Source: Olsenella sp. Marseille-P4559
GTDB taxonomy: Bacteria > Actinomycetota > Coriobacteriia > Coriobacteriales > Atopobiaceae
NCBI RefSeq assembly: GCF_900605015.1
Contig: NZ_LR027574.1
Location: 988,525 to 1,052,524 of the forward strand
Reading direction: 5' to 3'
Length of the DNA stretch: 64,000 nucleotides
The position numbers and the translations under genes are program-made. How positions within the stretch are numbered: the stretch's first letter is position 1; every line of letters starts with the position of its first letter. The notes beneath the pieces were generated by a model. The model saw only the letters and a list, made by a program, of their open reading frames with translations. It ran no database searches and had not been told where the DNA came from. Positions 8,506-18,113 of the stretch are shown here, piece by piece.

Positions 8506-11500
8506 CTAGCTCCGGCCGCGAAGCCCACGGCCAATCGACTTGAGCACCTCCCGGCGCGTGCTTCCCACAGGCGCGAGGGGGTCAACAATCTGACGGAGGG
8601 GGTTGTCCTCACCTACCGCGCGCTCGTGCCCTCCCATCCTTGTGCACTCGTTGTTGATGTAGTCCATCACCTGGGACTCCGCCTGGCGGACGTCGGCCCT
8701 GTGCAGCCCTGCAATGATGGCCTCATAGAACGGCGTCTCGCGGGCATAGTTCCAGAAGTGCTCGGAAAGGTCAATCCACCCATGGGTCCAAGGCTTTACG
8801 GCACCAGCAAAGTGGACGACCCTGGGATTGCTGCGCGACGCCAGGTAGGCATCGTAGGCAGCGGCGGGAGCGTTGGGGTAGAGCGCGGTTGTCCGGTGGA
8901 AGATGTCGTTTGTGACATTCCACGAGGCGTCGAGGTAGGTAGCTCTCCCCTCGCACTCGGTATTGAGGATGTCCTGGTCGTTATAGATGAAGTCAGAACG
9001 CTGAGAAACCTCCAGCCACTCCTGAACCGTATGCAGTTCTCGCATGGCACGCGTGTTGAGCACGAGCACACCAGCCTGGAAATAGTCGTACGGGCTCTTC
9101 ATCTTGAGGACGCCGCGTGTGTAGCGCATGCGCTTGCCGTCTGGGAGATTAAGGTTGGCAAGGTAGTCGACATCGCGCGTTGCAGCAACCAGGTTGTCGC
9201 CCAGATCGGTATCGAAAAGCTGCGCAACGTCGCCCTCGACCACAAGGTCCGAGTCGAGATAGACCACCTTGTTGTAGGCCGAAAGGACATCCTGCACGAG
9301 GAAGCGATAGTAGGTCTCAACCGAGATGTGCTCATTGTTGGTATCGAGTTCAAAGCCTTCAACCATGCGCCATACGTCAAAGAAGGTGATGCGGACGTTC
9401 TCGTGGCGGCCAAGGAAGGCGCGCATGGCGGCTTGGTGGTCACCAGAGATGTCGCGCGTGAGCACCACAACGTCATAGAAGCGCTCGGGGCTGGCGTTTC
9501 TCAGCATCGACTCGATGGCAACCGTGAGCACCGGAACATAGGCGTCGTCGGAGGCGAAGACCACCGGCACCACCTTAGAAGCCTCAACGGATTCACGGTC
9601 GAGAAAGACCGGGGTGAACGTCTGTGCCGGCTCGGGATTTGTGAAGTGGACGCACTGGAGCTGCTTGGTCTTCCACGAAGCTCCCTCGCCTGCGCGCATG
9701 GCATGCAGGTACCACACGTTGAAGAGACGCTCTGCCAGGTGCCCGGGAGTACGAACCGCCTCGCGACTGTAGGTGGACATGTCCGTCTCGCGGACAAACT
9801 CGTCAAGGACGGGGAACAGGAACTCGCAGTAGGACGAGAAGAGCTCACGCCTCATGATGTACATGTTGCAGAAGCAGGACTTCTCGCCCCCAAGGAAGGC
9901 GTCGAAGTCCGGGGCATAATCGGGAAACAGACGGTGGACGATTGCCACGCAGCGGTTGAGGTCCTCGATGTGGAGTGACGGCGCAGCGGCATAGTGCTCT
10001 CGGGGCGTAGAGAAGTCACCGGGGAAGTCTGCCAGGCGCTTGAAGCCCGTGGTAACGAGGTCGTAACCCTCAATGCAGCGGCGGATGCTGGCGTCGTCCA
10101 GGCCGTAGAGCCTCACCGCATCGGCGTCGATGAAGTCATCCATGACCTCACCATAGGGGTTCTCCTCGTACGCGGTATCCGTGAAGTTGAAATAGCGTCG
10201 ATAGTGGCAGAAGCCCACGTATGGGGAGGTGGTGTTCTTCCACGCCCAGTACTGGGTGGTGAGTTCGCAGTACATGGGATTCCTAGGCGAGATGTTATCC
10301 CCCTCGTCGTCGTGAAGAGCCCAGATAAAGCGGTTGGCCCTGTTGCCTGGCCCAACCTGGATGGGCTGAAGGATGTTGCTCTTTGGAACGTCAACGTCCT
10401 TGTGGGTGGTCACGAGTATGCGGATGTCCTGAGCGGAGAAGTCCGCTACATGCAGCTGAGAAAGGTGAATGTGCGCCTTCTCGCACATGGCGCGAGCACG
10501 GAGGAGGTCGGTCTGATTGGACGTGGCGACATCAATCTTTGAATCTACGCGCTCGGCAAGCGGGAGGAGCAGGTGCAGCTGGTCGTCCTCGGAGGGAAGC
10601 GCGCCCGCATCCACAAACGAGTACGCGCGGTCGCGCACGAGGCGCCAGAGCTCGCGGGCACAGGCGGCAGGCCCAAACGTGCGCGAAAGATGCAGGGCGG
10701 CACCGGGCTTCTCGTCATCTGGAACACGAACGAGCAGGTCATTCGAGAGAAGCTCGAGCATCTTGTGACGCATGCCCACAAAGGACGAAAAGAGCGCTGC
10801 CGTCTCGTGCCCATGGACGTAGTCGCCCGCCGCCTCAACGCAGGCGAGGAACTGGTCACAGAATGCTCCGAAGCGAGCGGAAGTGATAGGGCTCACTCCT
10901 GTAATCCCCTCGCCGTAGTGGTAGATGTAGCCCCGGTTCTCCTCGATGCCGACACTGCGTTCGGCAAGGTCGGAGATGACGAATACCTCGTAGCCGTCCT
11001 CCGCACGCTCCAGTCGCTCAGAGGTCATCGCTGCAAACGCACGCCTCAAAAGCTCGGTGCGATAGAGGCGCTGGGTCGCACGCCAGTCAACAAGCTGTCC
11101 GTGCTTCTCGTCAAAGATGTCGAGGAGCACATCATCACCCTCGGCCACACCGCTTGGCCTGTTGACAAAGCCTGCAAACCCCTGAGCGCCTTGGTCCGTC
11201 ACACCGTTTTCGGCAATGACGGTAATGCCTACATGAAAGACGTCGGCCTTGGGGTCTTGCTCGGCGGCACGGGCAATCCCCTCGAGAAAATCGGGCGCAA
11301 AGGAGTCGTCGCCGTCAAGGAAGAACGAATACTCTCCCCTCACAGCCTCGACACCCGTCTTGCGCGCAAGGTGAAGTCCCTTGTTCTCCTCGTGGCGGAT
11401 CACGCGGAAGCGCGAGTCGCTTGACGCAAAGCGCTCAGCGATGCTGCCAGACTGGTCCGGCGAGCAGTCATCCACCACGATTGCCTCCCAGTCCTTGAAG

Positions 11501-11583
11501 GACTGCCCCTCCACGCTGGCAAGGCAGCGCTCAAGGTAGGCATCCACATTGTAGGCCGGGATGATCACGGAGATTCTGGGCAT
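8506..11583 (-). CDS. Three-module glycosyltransferase (GT2 + DUF4422 + GT8)
   Basis: 1025 residues starting MPRISVIIPAYNVDAYL, with GGGAGG seven bases before the ATG. Residues 1 to about 220 are a family 2 glycosyltransferase (VVDDCSPD near 40, FLDGDDSF near 88). From about 385 to 640 is a DUF4422 module (RILVTTHKDVDVP, then MYCELTTQYWAWKN and VGFCHYRRYF), a predicted glycosyltransferase domain. From about 670 to 960 is a family 8 transferase (VVFASDDAYVPVL, with the DxD motif VVYLDSDLVV near 775). No membrane segments. All three modules look intact, so one protein could add several sugars to a surface polysaccharide or glycoprotein. There is no polysaccharide cluster next to it. An in-frame ATG six codons upstream is possible. 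Confidence 0.88.
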   Translation of the reverse strand: MPRISVIIPAYNVDAYLERCLASVEGQSFKDWEAIVVDDCSPDQSGSIAERFASSDSRFRVIRHEENKGLHLARKTGVEAVRGEYSFFLDGDDSFAPDFLEGIARAAEQDPKADVFHVGITVIAENGVTDQGAQGFAGFVNRPSGVAEGDDVLLDIFDEKHGQLVDWRATQRLYRTELLRRAFAAMTSERLERAEDGYEVFVISDLAERSVGIEENRGYIYHYGEGITGVSPITSARFGAFCDQFLACVEAAGDYVHGHETAALFSSFVGMRHKMLELLSNDLLVRVPDDEKPGAALHLSRTFGPAACARELWRLVRDRAYSFVDAGALPSEDDQLHLLLPLAERVDSKIDVATSNQTDLLRARAMCEKAHIHLSQLHVADFSAQDIRILVTTHKDVDVPKSNILQPIQVGPGNRANRFIWALHDDEGDNISPRNPMYCELTTQYWAWKNTTSPYVGFCHYRRYFNFTDTAYEENPYGEVMDDFIDADAVRLYGLDDASIRRCIEGYDLVTTGFKRLADFPGDFSTPREHYAAAPSLHIEDLNRCVAIVHRLFPDYAPDFDAFLGGEKSCFCNMYIMRRELFSSYCEFLFPVLDEFVRETDMSTYSREAVRTPGHLAERLFNVWYLHAMRAGEGASWKTKQLQCVHFTNPEPAQTFTPVFLDRESVEASKVVPVVFASDDAYVPVLTVAIESMLRNASPERFYDVVVLTRDISGDHQAAMRAFLGRHENVRITFFDVWRMVEGFELDTNNEHISVETYYRFLVQDVLSAYNKVVYLDSDLVVEGDVAQLFDTDLGDNLVAATRDVDYLANLNLPDGKRMRYTRGVLKMKSPYDYFQAGVLVLNTRAMRELHTVQEWLEVSQRSDFIYNDQDILNTECEGRATYLDASWNVTNDIFHRTTALYPNAPAAAYDAYLASRSNPRVVHFAGAVKPWTHGWIDLSEHFWNYARETPFYEAIIAGLHRADVRQAESQVMDYINNECTRMGGHERAVGEDNPLRQIVDPLAPVGSTRREVLKSIGRGLRGRS

Positions 11584-11711
11584 GATGCCTCCCAAGGGCA
11601 TATTGCTGGACGGTGTTCGCTAACGGCATAATGATACCAGCCCAGGGCATGCGCCCCGACTCCTTCACATCACGGGTGGCCGCGTCATGCCGCAGGACCC
11701 ATCCCGCATTC

Positions 11712-14700
11712 CTAGTCAACGCTCTTCAGGCTCTCGACCATGTCAACGGTATCGAGGCGCCGACGCATGGCAAGCATCACCAGAAGTGCGAATGCCATCG
11801 TGAGCGCAAACGCCGCACCGTAGCTTGCCGCATGGATGGTGCGGCCAAACATCACATAGTCCACCTCGGCCGTCGTGACCACGAAGCTCTCGAGCCATGT
11901 GCCCAAGGCAAGCCCCACCGCATCGCCAAGGAGTGCGGTGATCACTATCTCGCGTAAGATGTAGGCGTGTATTTCTCGGCGAGTAAAGCCGAGCACCTTG
12001 AGGCTTGCGATCTCACGCATGCGCTCGGAGACGTTGATGTTCGTGAGGTTGTACAGCACGATGAAGGCAAGTGCGGCGGCAGACACCACGAGCACCACCA
12101 CAACGGCATCAACGACCGAGAGCATGGAGCGGTACTGCTCGATGGTCGCTGTCGAGAAGGACACCGTCGAGACCGCGCCCCCGTCGTGGAGGGCCTCGGA
12201 GACCTGCAAGCGGCCCTCCTCGTCAAGTGAGGTCTGGGCGAGAAGCGTGGAGAAGGCCGGCGTGGCATCGTCCACCTGGGCCCAGGCGTTGCGCCCCACG
12301 TAGACACTATTGCCTACGTAGTTCTCGCAGACGCCGGTCACCGTGAGGGCATGCCCCTCCCCTGTCGAGTTGCCCACATCGTCAACGTCAAAGAGCACCA
12401 CCTCGTCACCCACGCCGATCTTCAGGCGCACTGAGAGCTTCTCGGTGATAACCACGGCATTGTCGCCAAAGGCAACCTGCTGGTGCGTGACCCTGTCGCG
12501 CAGCGTTACGGCACCGTCAAACGACGAGGAGTCCTGTGGTACCACGGTACTCACGTGGAGCGTGTCCGACGTGTTCCGGGAGCCCGCACGCATGGTCACC
12601 TGCTGCACTCGTTCGATGCGCCACACCTCGCCGGTGGCCTCAAGCGCATCCTCAGCCGCCTTGACGTCACCTTCCGTCGAGCCGTCCTTGAGGCCCACCG
12701 CAGCGTCGTAGTGGACGATTGGCCCGTACTGGCAGTCGATGATGTCCCAGATGGCATCGTGCAGGCCAAACCCCACAAGAAGCAGCGCCGTGCAGCCGGC
12801 AACGCCCGCGACCGTCATGGCGAGGCGCCGCTTGTAGCGGAAGAGGTTCCTGCACGTGACCTTCCACGAGAACGAGAGCCGCCGCCAAACAGGGCCAATA
12901 TGCTCCAGGAGGATGCGCTTGCCCGGTCTGGGCGCAAGCGGCAGCATGAGGCTTGCCGGCGTCTCTCGAAGGCTTGACGCAACGGCACCCCACGTGGCAA
13001 CGAGCGTGACACCCACGCCCGCGCCGCCGGCAACGAGCGCGACCGCAGGCTCAATGGGCAGTGGGAAGGGCATGGCGGGGACCGCGTAGATTACGCTGTA
13101 GGAGGACATGATGATACGTGGCAGCGCCTGCGAGAGCACGGCTATGCCGAGAACCGCACCACTCACGCTTGCGATGGCCGCATACGTGAGGTAGCGAGAG
13201 GCGATGCGCGCCTTGGAGTAGCCAAGGGCCTTGAGCGTGCCGATGAGCACGCGGTCATCGTCCACCATGCGCGTCATGGTGGTGAGCGCCACGAGCGCTG
13301 CCACGAGGAAGAAGAAGACAGGGAACACGTTGGCGATGCCGTCCATGCGCCGCGTGTCTTGCATGTAGGTCTCCACGCCCTCGTCCTGCGTGCGGTCGAG
13401 GAGATACACGTCGGGCTTCTCGAGGGCGTCTACCTGCGCCTGTGCGTCGTCAATCTGTGCCTGGGCGTCTGCCAGCTCGGAGTTGGCCTGTGCCTCCTGC
13501 TCCTGGTACTGGGCAAGACCGTCCTCGTAGCTTTCCTTCGCATCCGCAAGCTGGGCCTCGGCATCTGCGAGTTGGGCCGCACTCTCGTCGAGTGTGGCCT
13601 GGGCAGATGCCAGCTCTGACTCGGCGCTCGCGCGGCTCTGCGAAAGCTCGTCCTTGGCGTCATCGAGCTGCGCCTGGCCGTCCGCAAGCTGCTGCTCCGC
13701 AGCCTGGAGCTGGGCAACGCCGTCCGCGGCGGCCTGCAGCTGCGCCAACGCGGTCTGTGCCTGGGCAAGCTGCTCGCGTGCTGCAGCAAGTTGCGCCGGG
13801 TCCACCGCATCCCCCGCTGCCTCGAGGGCGGCCACCTGCTGTGCAAGCGCATCGGCCGCGGCACTTGTCTGCTCGAGCTGCGAGGCCAGCGTAGAGGCAG
13901 CCTCGTCAAGCGACGTGGCACCCAGGCCCTCGAGCGTCGAGGCCACAGACTCGTCAATCTGAGCAGACTGCGCATCAAGGTCTTGCTGCTTTGAGTCAAG
14001 CCGCTCCTGGGCAGATGCCAGCTCTGACTCGGCGCTCGCGCGGCTCTGCGCAAGCTCTTCCCTGCCCGCCTGAAGCTGTGACTTGCCGGACGAGACGTCG
14101 TCCTCGGCCTCCGCGATCTGAGCCGCAGCATCATCGAGCTGCGCCCTTGCGTCAGCAAGCCCAGAGTCTGCATCAGCGCGCTTCTCGTCGAGCGTTGCCT
14201 GGGCATTGTCCACCTTGGCCTGCGCGTCCGCGCGGAGGTCATCAAGGCGCGCCTCGGCAAGCTCGTCCAGGCTTGCAGAGAGCGCGTCTTTCACCGGGGC
14301 AACGGCGTCGTCGTATTCCGTCGTGCCATCCGTCTTCTCTGCTGCGCCGTCAACGGTGATGTAGAGCTCCGTCCACGGGTAGTCGTCCGCGAACGCGGAA
14401 GGCAACGCGTAGGCCACCTGCCTCATGGAGCCATCGCCCAGACTCGTTGTGCCAAAGGTGCCTGTGTAGGGATAGCTGGGAGAACTGACGAGCCCCACGA
14501 CCGTGAACGTGCGAACGCCGAGCGCGTCACCCACGTCACTCGTACCGTAGAGGACCTCGACGGTGCCGCCTATCCCTAGGCCGGGCGTCACGGCATCCCC
14601 GTCGAGCACACACTCGTCTGACGACTCCGGCCAGCGACCCGACAGCAGCCGCACGCGGTTTTCGTAGTCCTTATCCGCGGAGTCAAACTCCTCGGAGGAG

Positions 14701-15065
14701 GCCACCGTTGCCGCGCGCGCCGCATCCACGTCAAGCGATGACACGCGCACGGCCATCTGCTCGTCACCAAGGCGAGCCATCACGTCCGCTGTCGCGGAAG
14801 GCATGACGGCCGTGACGCCCCCCTGGGCACCCACGCGCTCAACATCATTCTCGCCAAAGCCCTTTGTGGAAACAAGTCGCAGGTCATAGAGGTTGCAGCC
14901 ATCAAACCAACGGTCTGCCGCCGTGCGCATGTCTCGCCCGCTCATCTGAAGGCCGGCGAGAAAACCGCAGCCCAAAGCTACGATGCCGGTGATGGCCAGG
15001 AAGCGACCGAGCGACCCCTTGATGGAGCGCCAGACCCCCTTCGAGAAGGCGGAGCGAGCGGCCAT
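11712..15065 (-). CDS. FtsX-type ABC transporter permease with long coiled coil
   Basis: 1117 residues. One N-terminal membrane helix (about 18-40), an extracytoplasmic domain, then about 300 residues (255-550) of Ala/Gln/Asp/Glu-rich heptad coiled coil, three membrane helices (about 565-670, FtsX domain), another helix near 755, a second outside domain, and a C-terminal FtsX domain with three helices (985-1110). This is the layout of large MacB-like permeases in Gram-positive bacteria that act with a separate ATPase. The ATPase gene ends two bases upstream. A GTG start nine bases earlier would overlap it. The coiled coil contains a 44-bp exact DNA repeat (13599-13642 and 14007-14050). Substrate unknown; lipid, peptide or cell-wall roles are possible. 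Confidence 0.85.
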   Translation of the reverse strand: MAARSAFSKGVWRSIKGSLGRFLAITGIVALGCGFLAGLQMSGRDMRTAADRWFDGCNLYDLRLVSTKGFGENDVERVGAQGGVTAVMPSATADVMARLGDEQMAVRVSSLDVDAARAATVASSEEFDSADKDYENRVRLLSGRWPESSDECVLDGDAVTPGLGIGGTVEVLYGTSDVGDALGVRTFTVVGLVSSPSYPYTGTFGTTSLGDGSMRQVAYALPSAFADDYPWTELYITVDGAAEKTDGTTEYDDAVAPVKDALSASLDELAEARLDDLRADAQAKVDNAQATLDEKRADADSGLADARAQLDDAAAQIAEAEDDVSSGKSQLQAGREELAQSRASAESELASAQERLDSKQQDLDAQSAQIDESVASTLEGLGATSLDEAASTLASQLEQTSAAADALAQQVAALEAAGDAVDPAQLAAAREQLAQAQTALAQLQAAADGVAQLQAAEQQLADGQAQLDDAKDELSQSRASAESELASAQATLDESAAQLADAEAQLADAKESYEDGLAQYQEQEAQANSELADAQAQIDDAQAQVDALEKPDVYLLDRTQDEGVETYMQDTRRMDGIANVFPVFFFLVAALVALTTMTRMVDDDRVLIGTLKALGYSKARIASRYLTYAAIASVSGAVLGIAVLSQALPRIIMSSYSVIYAVPAMPFPLPIEPAVALVAGGAGVGVTLVATWGAVASSLRETPASLMLPLAPRPGKRILLEHIGPVWRRLSFSWKVTCRNLFRYKRRLAMTVAGVAGCTALLLVGFGLHDAIWDIIDCQYGPIVHYDAAVGLKDGSTEGDVKAAEDALEATGEVWRIERVQQVTMRAGSRNTSDTLHVSTVVPQDSSSFDGAVTLRDRVTHQQVAFGDNAVVITEKLSVRLKIGVGDEVVLFDVDDVGNSTGEGHALTVTGVCENYVGNSVYVGRNAWAQVDDATPAFSTLLAQTSLDEEGRLQVSEALHDGGAVSTVSFSTATIEQYRSMLSVVDAVVVVLVVSAAALAFIVLYNLTNINVSERMREIASLKVLGFTRREIHAYILREIVITALLGDAVGLALGTWLESFVVTTAEVDYVMFGRTIHAASYGAAFALTMAFALLVMLAMRRRLDTVDMVESLKSVD

Positions 15066-15067
15066 TG

Positions 15068-15769
15068 CTACCACTCGACTTCTGTGGCGGCAAGCGGACG
15101 TGCGTTTTTCTCAACGCTCTCGGCGCGGCCCTCGCGCACGCGAATCACGCGGTCGGCAATCTGGGTGAACGCCGTGTTGTGAGTCACGATGGCCACGGTG
15201 CGGCCATGCTCGTTGCACGTCTTCTGGAGAAGGCCGAGGACCTGCTTGCCCGTCACGTAGTCAAGGGCGCCCGTCGGCTCGTCGCAGAGCAGGAGCTTGG
15301 GGTTCTTGGCAAGCGCACGTGCAATGGCCACGCGCTGCTGCTCGCCACCGGAGAGCTGTGCGGGGAAGTTGGCCTTGCGCGAGGAGAGCCCCACCTCGTC
15401 CAAGACCTCGGCTGCGGGCAGTGGGTCATCGCAAATCTGGCTTGCCAGCTCGACGTTCTCGATAGCGGTGAGGTTCTGGACCAGGTTGTAGAACTGGAAC
15501 ACAAAGCCTATGTCATGGCGACGGTAAAGCGTGAGCTCGCGCTCCGAGAGGCCCGAGACCTCGTGGCCAGCCAGCATGATGGTACCCGACGTGCACGAGT
15601 CCATGCCGCCAAGCATGTTGAGCACAGTGGTCTTGCCAGCGCCGGAGGGTCCCACGATAACGCAGAGCTCACCCTCCTCGATGTCGAAGGTCATGCCGTC
15701 TACCGCATGGACCTCGACCGAGCCCATGCGGTAGACCTTGCCGACGTCTCTGAACTCAACAAATGCCAT
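15068..15769 (-). CDS. ABC transporter ATP-binding protein (MacB/LolD type)
   Basis: 233 residues. Walker [10 protein letters not shown] near residue 40, Q-loop [12 protein letters not shown] near 91, signature [14 protein letters not shown] near 138, Walker [13 protein letters not shown] near 158 and H-loop VTHN near 195. The DEPTGALD wording is typical of the LolD/MacB/FtsE group, whose partners are FtsX-fold permeases, matching the gene directly downstream. The ATG is one base after the stop of the small gene upstream, so the pair may be read through from the polymerase operon. Confidence 0.92.
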   Translation of the reverse strand: MAFVEFRDVGKVYRMGSVEVHAVDGMTFDIEEGELCVIVGPSGAGKTTVLNMLGGMDSCTSGTIMLAGHEVSGLSERELTLYRRHDIGFVFQFYNLVQNLTAIENVELASQICDDPLPAAEVLDEVGLSSRKANFPAQLSGGEQQRVAIARALAKNPKLLLCDEPTGALDYVTGKQVLGLLQKTCNEHGRTVAIVTHNTAFTQIADRVIRVREGRAESVEKNARPLAATEVEW

Positions 15770-15770
15770 G

Positions 15771-16052
15771 TCATGTGCCCAATCTTCCGGGCGAGCTCCC
15801 GTTTGCGCCTACCTCTCCATTATGCCCGGGCCCGCGGTGTATTGCAGGGGGAGCTGGGTGAGGCCACGGTAAAGGCCCATGGACGTGCCCCTCCTCCTGC
15901 TGGCGCTCTCGTTCGACGAGCATGGCACGGTACCCCTTAAGCGGGTCGAACGGCATAAAGATCTTTGCGCGCTCTGAGAGGGGCATGGGCTGGCGCGCCG
16001 TGGGCACGTCGCCTGCAGGTGTGGGCGGCGTGCGAGGGCCGTCACTCTCCAC
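15771..16052 (-). CDS. Small polymerase-associated protein (RAKIFMPF family)
   Basis: 93 residues from a GTG at 16052, which lies inside the end of the polymerase gene (11-base overlap) and has GGAGG eight bases upstream. The core LSERAKIFMPFDPLKGYRA matches a family of small proteins of unknown function regularly encoded beside UmuC/DinB-like polymerases in Firmicutes and Coriobacteria. The C-terminal half is rich in Gly, Pro and His and looks unstructured. It probably assists or regulates the translesion polymerase, but this is inference from position. An earlier ATG at 16139 would lie deep within the polymerase gene and is unlikely. Confidence 0.7.
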   Translation of the reverse strand: MESDGPRTPPTPAGDVPTARQPMPLSERAKIFMPFDPLKGYRAMLVERERQQEEGHVHGPLPWPHPAPPAIHRGPGHNGEVGANGSSPGRLGT

Positions 16053-17388
16053 TGCGATGGCCTCCAATCTGGAGGTTGCGCTCGCGCGTGGTGGCCTCGG
16101 GGAGAAGGTCCACGCCCTTGAGCAGAGAGTTCTTGCCAAACTTGCGCTTCACGGCGCTGATGGCCTCCTGACGGCGGCGTTCACGGGCATCTGCCTCGGG
16201 CGTGGCGAAGAGGCTGCCCTGTACGCCCGATGCATCCTCCGGCAGCACGGCCACTGCGGTAAGGCCCAGGCGATGGACCTTGCGCGAGGCATCAACGTTG
16301 GCATCGAAGAGCCGTGTTGTTGCCGCAAGAACCTGCTCGCGGGAGTTCGTAGGCACGAGGAATCGCTCAATGCCGCCCGTAGAGGCCACGGCACGATACC
16401 ATGCACGCGGGTCCGAGCGGTCGCTGATGCCCGCGCGCTCCTCGGGCGAGAGGTCGTATCCAGCAAAGAGGCTCACGCCACTGGCAACGAGCCTCTGCTC
16501 AACGAGGTCAAGGGCGAGGGCATCGGCCATCGCACGACAGATGATGCGCGCGCCATCGAAGCCCCTGCTGCACCCTAGGACCTGAGCCGTCGAGACGGAA
16601 TGCGAGCCCGAGCGGTAGGCCTTGATGTCTGCCATGGTCACAGGCTCAACACCCCAGGCGTGATCGATGAGAATCTCTGCGTCCACGCCGAACTCCTGGT
16701 AGAGAGGCTCCTGTGGGTAGGTGGCAACCTGTCCCATCGTATGGATGCCCATGGCCGAGAGCCTCTCGGCAATGCCAGGCCCCACGCGCCAGAAGTCCGT
16801 GATGGGGCGGTGGTCCCAAAGCGTAGCCCGGTAGGTCTCCTCGTCGAGCTCTCCAAAGAAGCCCGGACTGTGCTTGGCCGTGATGTCGAGCGCGGTCTTT
16901 GCTAGGTAGAGGTTGGTGCCAAGGCCGCACGTGGCAGGGATGCCCGTGGTTCTCACCACATCCTCGCGGATACGCTCGCCAAGCTCACGGGCCGAGCAGC
17001 CATAAAGGTCGAGATACCCCGTAACGTCCATGAAGGCTTCGTCTATCGAGTAGACGTGGATGTCTTCTGGGGCAATCCACCGCAGGTAGACGGCATATAT
17101 GTCGCACGAACGCTCCATGTAGAGCGCCATCCTGGGAGGAACCATCACGTAGTCGATGGTCTGGGGAATCTCAAAGACGCGACAGCGGTTGCGCACCCCA
17201 AGCGCCTTCATGGCCGGCGAGACCGCCAGGCAGATGGTCTTCTCCGTGCGCGTTGGGTCCGCCACCACGAGGCGTGCGGCGAGCGGGTCAAGCCCACGCT
17301 CCACGCACTCGACGCTGGCATAGAAGCTCTTGAGGTCTATGCAGAGGTACTGGCGCTGAGAGGTGCGCGCCACAGGGGCATCTGCCAC
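16042..17388 (-). CDS. Y-family DNA polymerase (UmuC/DinB type)
   Basis: 448 residues. Translesion polymerase copying damaged template. CIDLKSFYASVECVERG near the N terminus holds the first catalytic Asp, VYSIDEAFMDVTGYL near 114 holds the second acidic pair, and GIPATCGLGTNLYLAK follows, then the helix-hairpin and little-finger regions. Wording resembles the Gram-positive UmuC/UvrX branch rather than E. coli DinB. The GTG at 17388 is chosen because GAGGA lies just before it and it follows the DJ-1 stop by one base; a TTG at 17400 is the alternative. No LexA box was found directly upstream of the operon. Confidence 0.9.
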   Translation of the reverse strand: MADAPVARTSQRQYLCIDLKSFYASVECVERGLDPLAARLVVADPTRTEKTICLAVSPAMKALGVRNRCRVFEIPQTIDYVMVPPRMALYMERSCDIYAVYLRWIAPEDIHVYSIDEAFMDVTGYLDLYGCSARELGERIREDVVRTTGIPATCGLGTNLYLAKTALDITAKHSPGFFGELDEETYRATLWDHRPITDFWRVGPGIAERLSAMGIHTMGQVATYPQEPLYQEFGVDAEILIDHAWGVEPVTMADIKAYRSGSHSVSTAQVLGCSRGFDGARIICRAMADALALDLVEQRLVASGVSLFAGYDLSPEERAGISDRSDPRAWYRAVASTGGIERFLVPTNSREQVLAATTRLFDANVDASRKVHRLGLTAVAVLPEDASGVQGSLFATPEADARERRRQEAISAVKRKFGKNSLLKGVDLLPEATTRERNLQIGGHRSGE

Positions 17389-17389
17389 G

Positions 17390-17971
17390 CTAGTCCTCAA
17401 GCACGATGCGAGGCCTTAGGTCCTCGACAGCGGCATCCCCTAGGAACCAGCGGACGATCTCCAGGCCAAACGCGATGGCCGTTCCCATGCCCTTGCTCGT
17501 GATCACGTTGCCGTCCACAACGGCGGGCTCCTCCGAGAGGATGGCGCCGTTCTCGACAAGCACGTGCTGGAAGCTGGGGTTCGAGGTGGCAGGACGGTTG
17601 GAGAGCATGCCCAGCTCCGCCAGGATGGACGGGGCGGCGCAGATGGCAGCCACGCCCTTGCCAGCCCGGTCAAAGGCCTTGACGGCAGCGATGAGAGGCT
17701 CGCAGGCCCTGAGGTTGAGCGTCCCCGGCATGCCACCGGGAAGCACGAGCATGTCGTAGTCGTCGAAGGAGAAGTCCCCATCTGCAATCGAGCGATCGCA
17801 CGTGATGGTGACCTGGTGTGAGGAGGTCACGGTGTGCTCGGGAGTGATGGATACGGTGTCTGCGGGAATGCCGGCTCGATAGAGCAGGTCCACCACCGTA
17901 AGACCCTCGATCTCCTCGAGGCCGTTTGCAATGAACACTGCAACGCGCTTGTCGGTCGACTGCCTGAACAT
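17390..17971 (-). CDS. DJ-1/PfpI family protein
   Basis: 193 residues. Class I glutamine amidotransferase-like fold. The nucleophile elbow AAICAAPSIL near residue 110 carries the conserved Cys, and EEIEGLTVVDLLYRAG near 19 carries the conserved Glu of the DJ-1 subgroup. Members act as deglycases/glyoxalases or redox chaperones; the assignment of activity within the family is debated. Starts with a strong GGGAGGAG site. It is the first gene of a run leading into the Y-family polymerase, so a stress-response setting is reasonable. Confidence 0.9.
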   Translation of the reverse strand: MFRQSTDKRVAVFIANGLEEIEGLTVVDLLYRAGIPADTVSITPEHTVTSSHQVTITCDRSIADGDFSFDDYDMLVLPGGMPGTLNLRACEPLIAAVKAFDRAGKGVAAICAAPSILAELGMLSNRPATSNPSFQHVLVENGAILSEEPAVVDGNVITSKGMGTAIAFGLEIVRWFLGDAAVEDLRPRIVLED

Positions 17972-18040
17972 GGCATGCTCCTCCCGGGGGGGCGGCGCCC
18001 CGCCACGATGCGAACCTTATCTCAACGCGTGGACGAAACG

Positions 18041-18068
18041 GGGACGGCCTACCGTATGCGACCGTCCC
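18041..18068 (-). terminator. Hairpin after the PTS EIIA gene
   Basis: On the minus strand GGGACGG and CCGTCCCC pair around a 13-base loop, followed by GTTTCG, about 45 bases after the EIIA stop. The stem is short and the T tract weak. Confidence 0.4.
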
Positions 18069-18113
18069 TCCAAAACACTGTGGCTGCAGGCACATTGGGC
18101 CAAGCTCGCGGAG

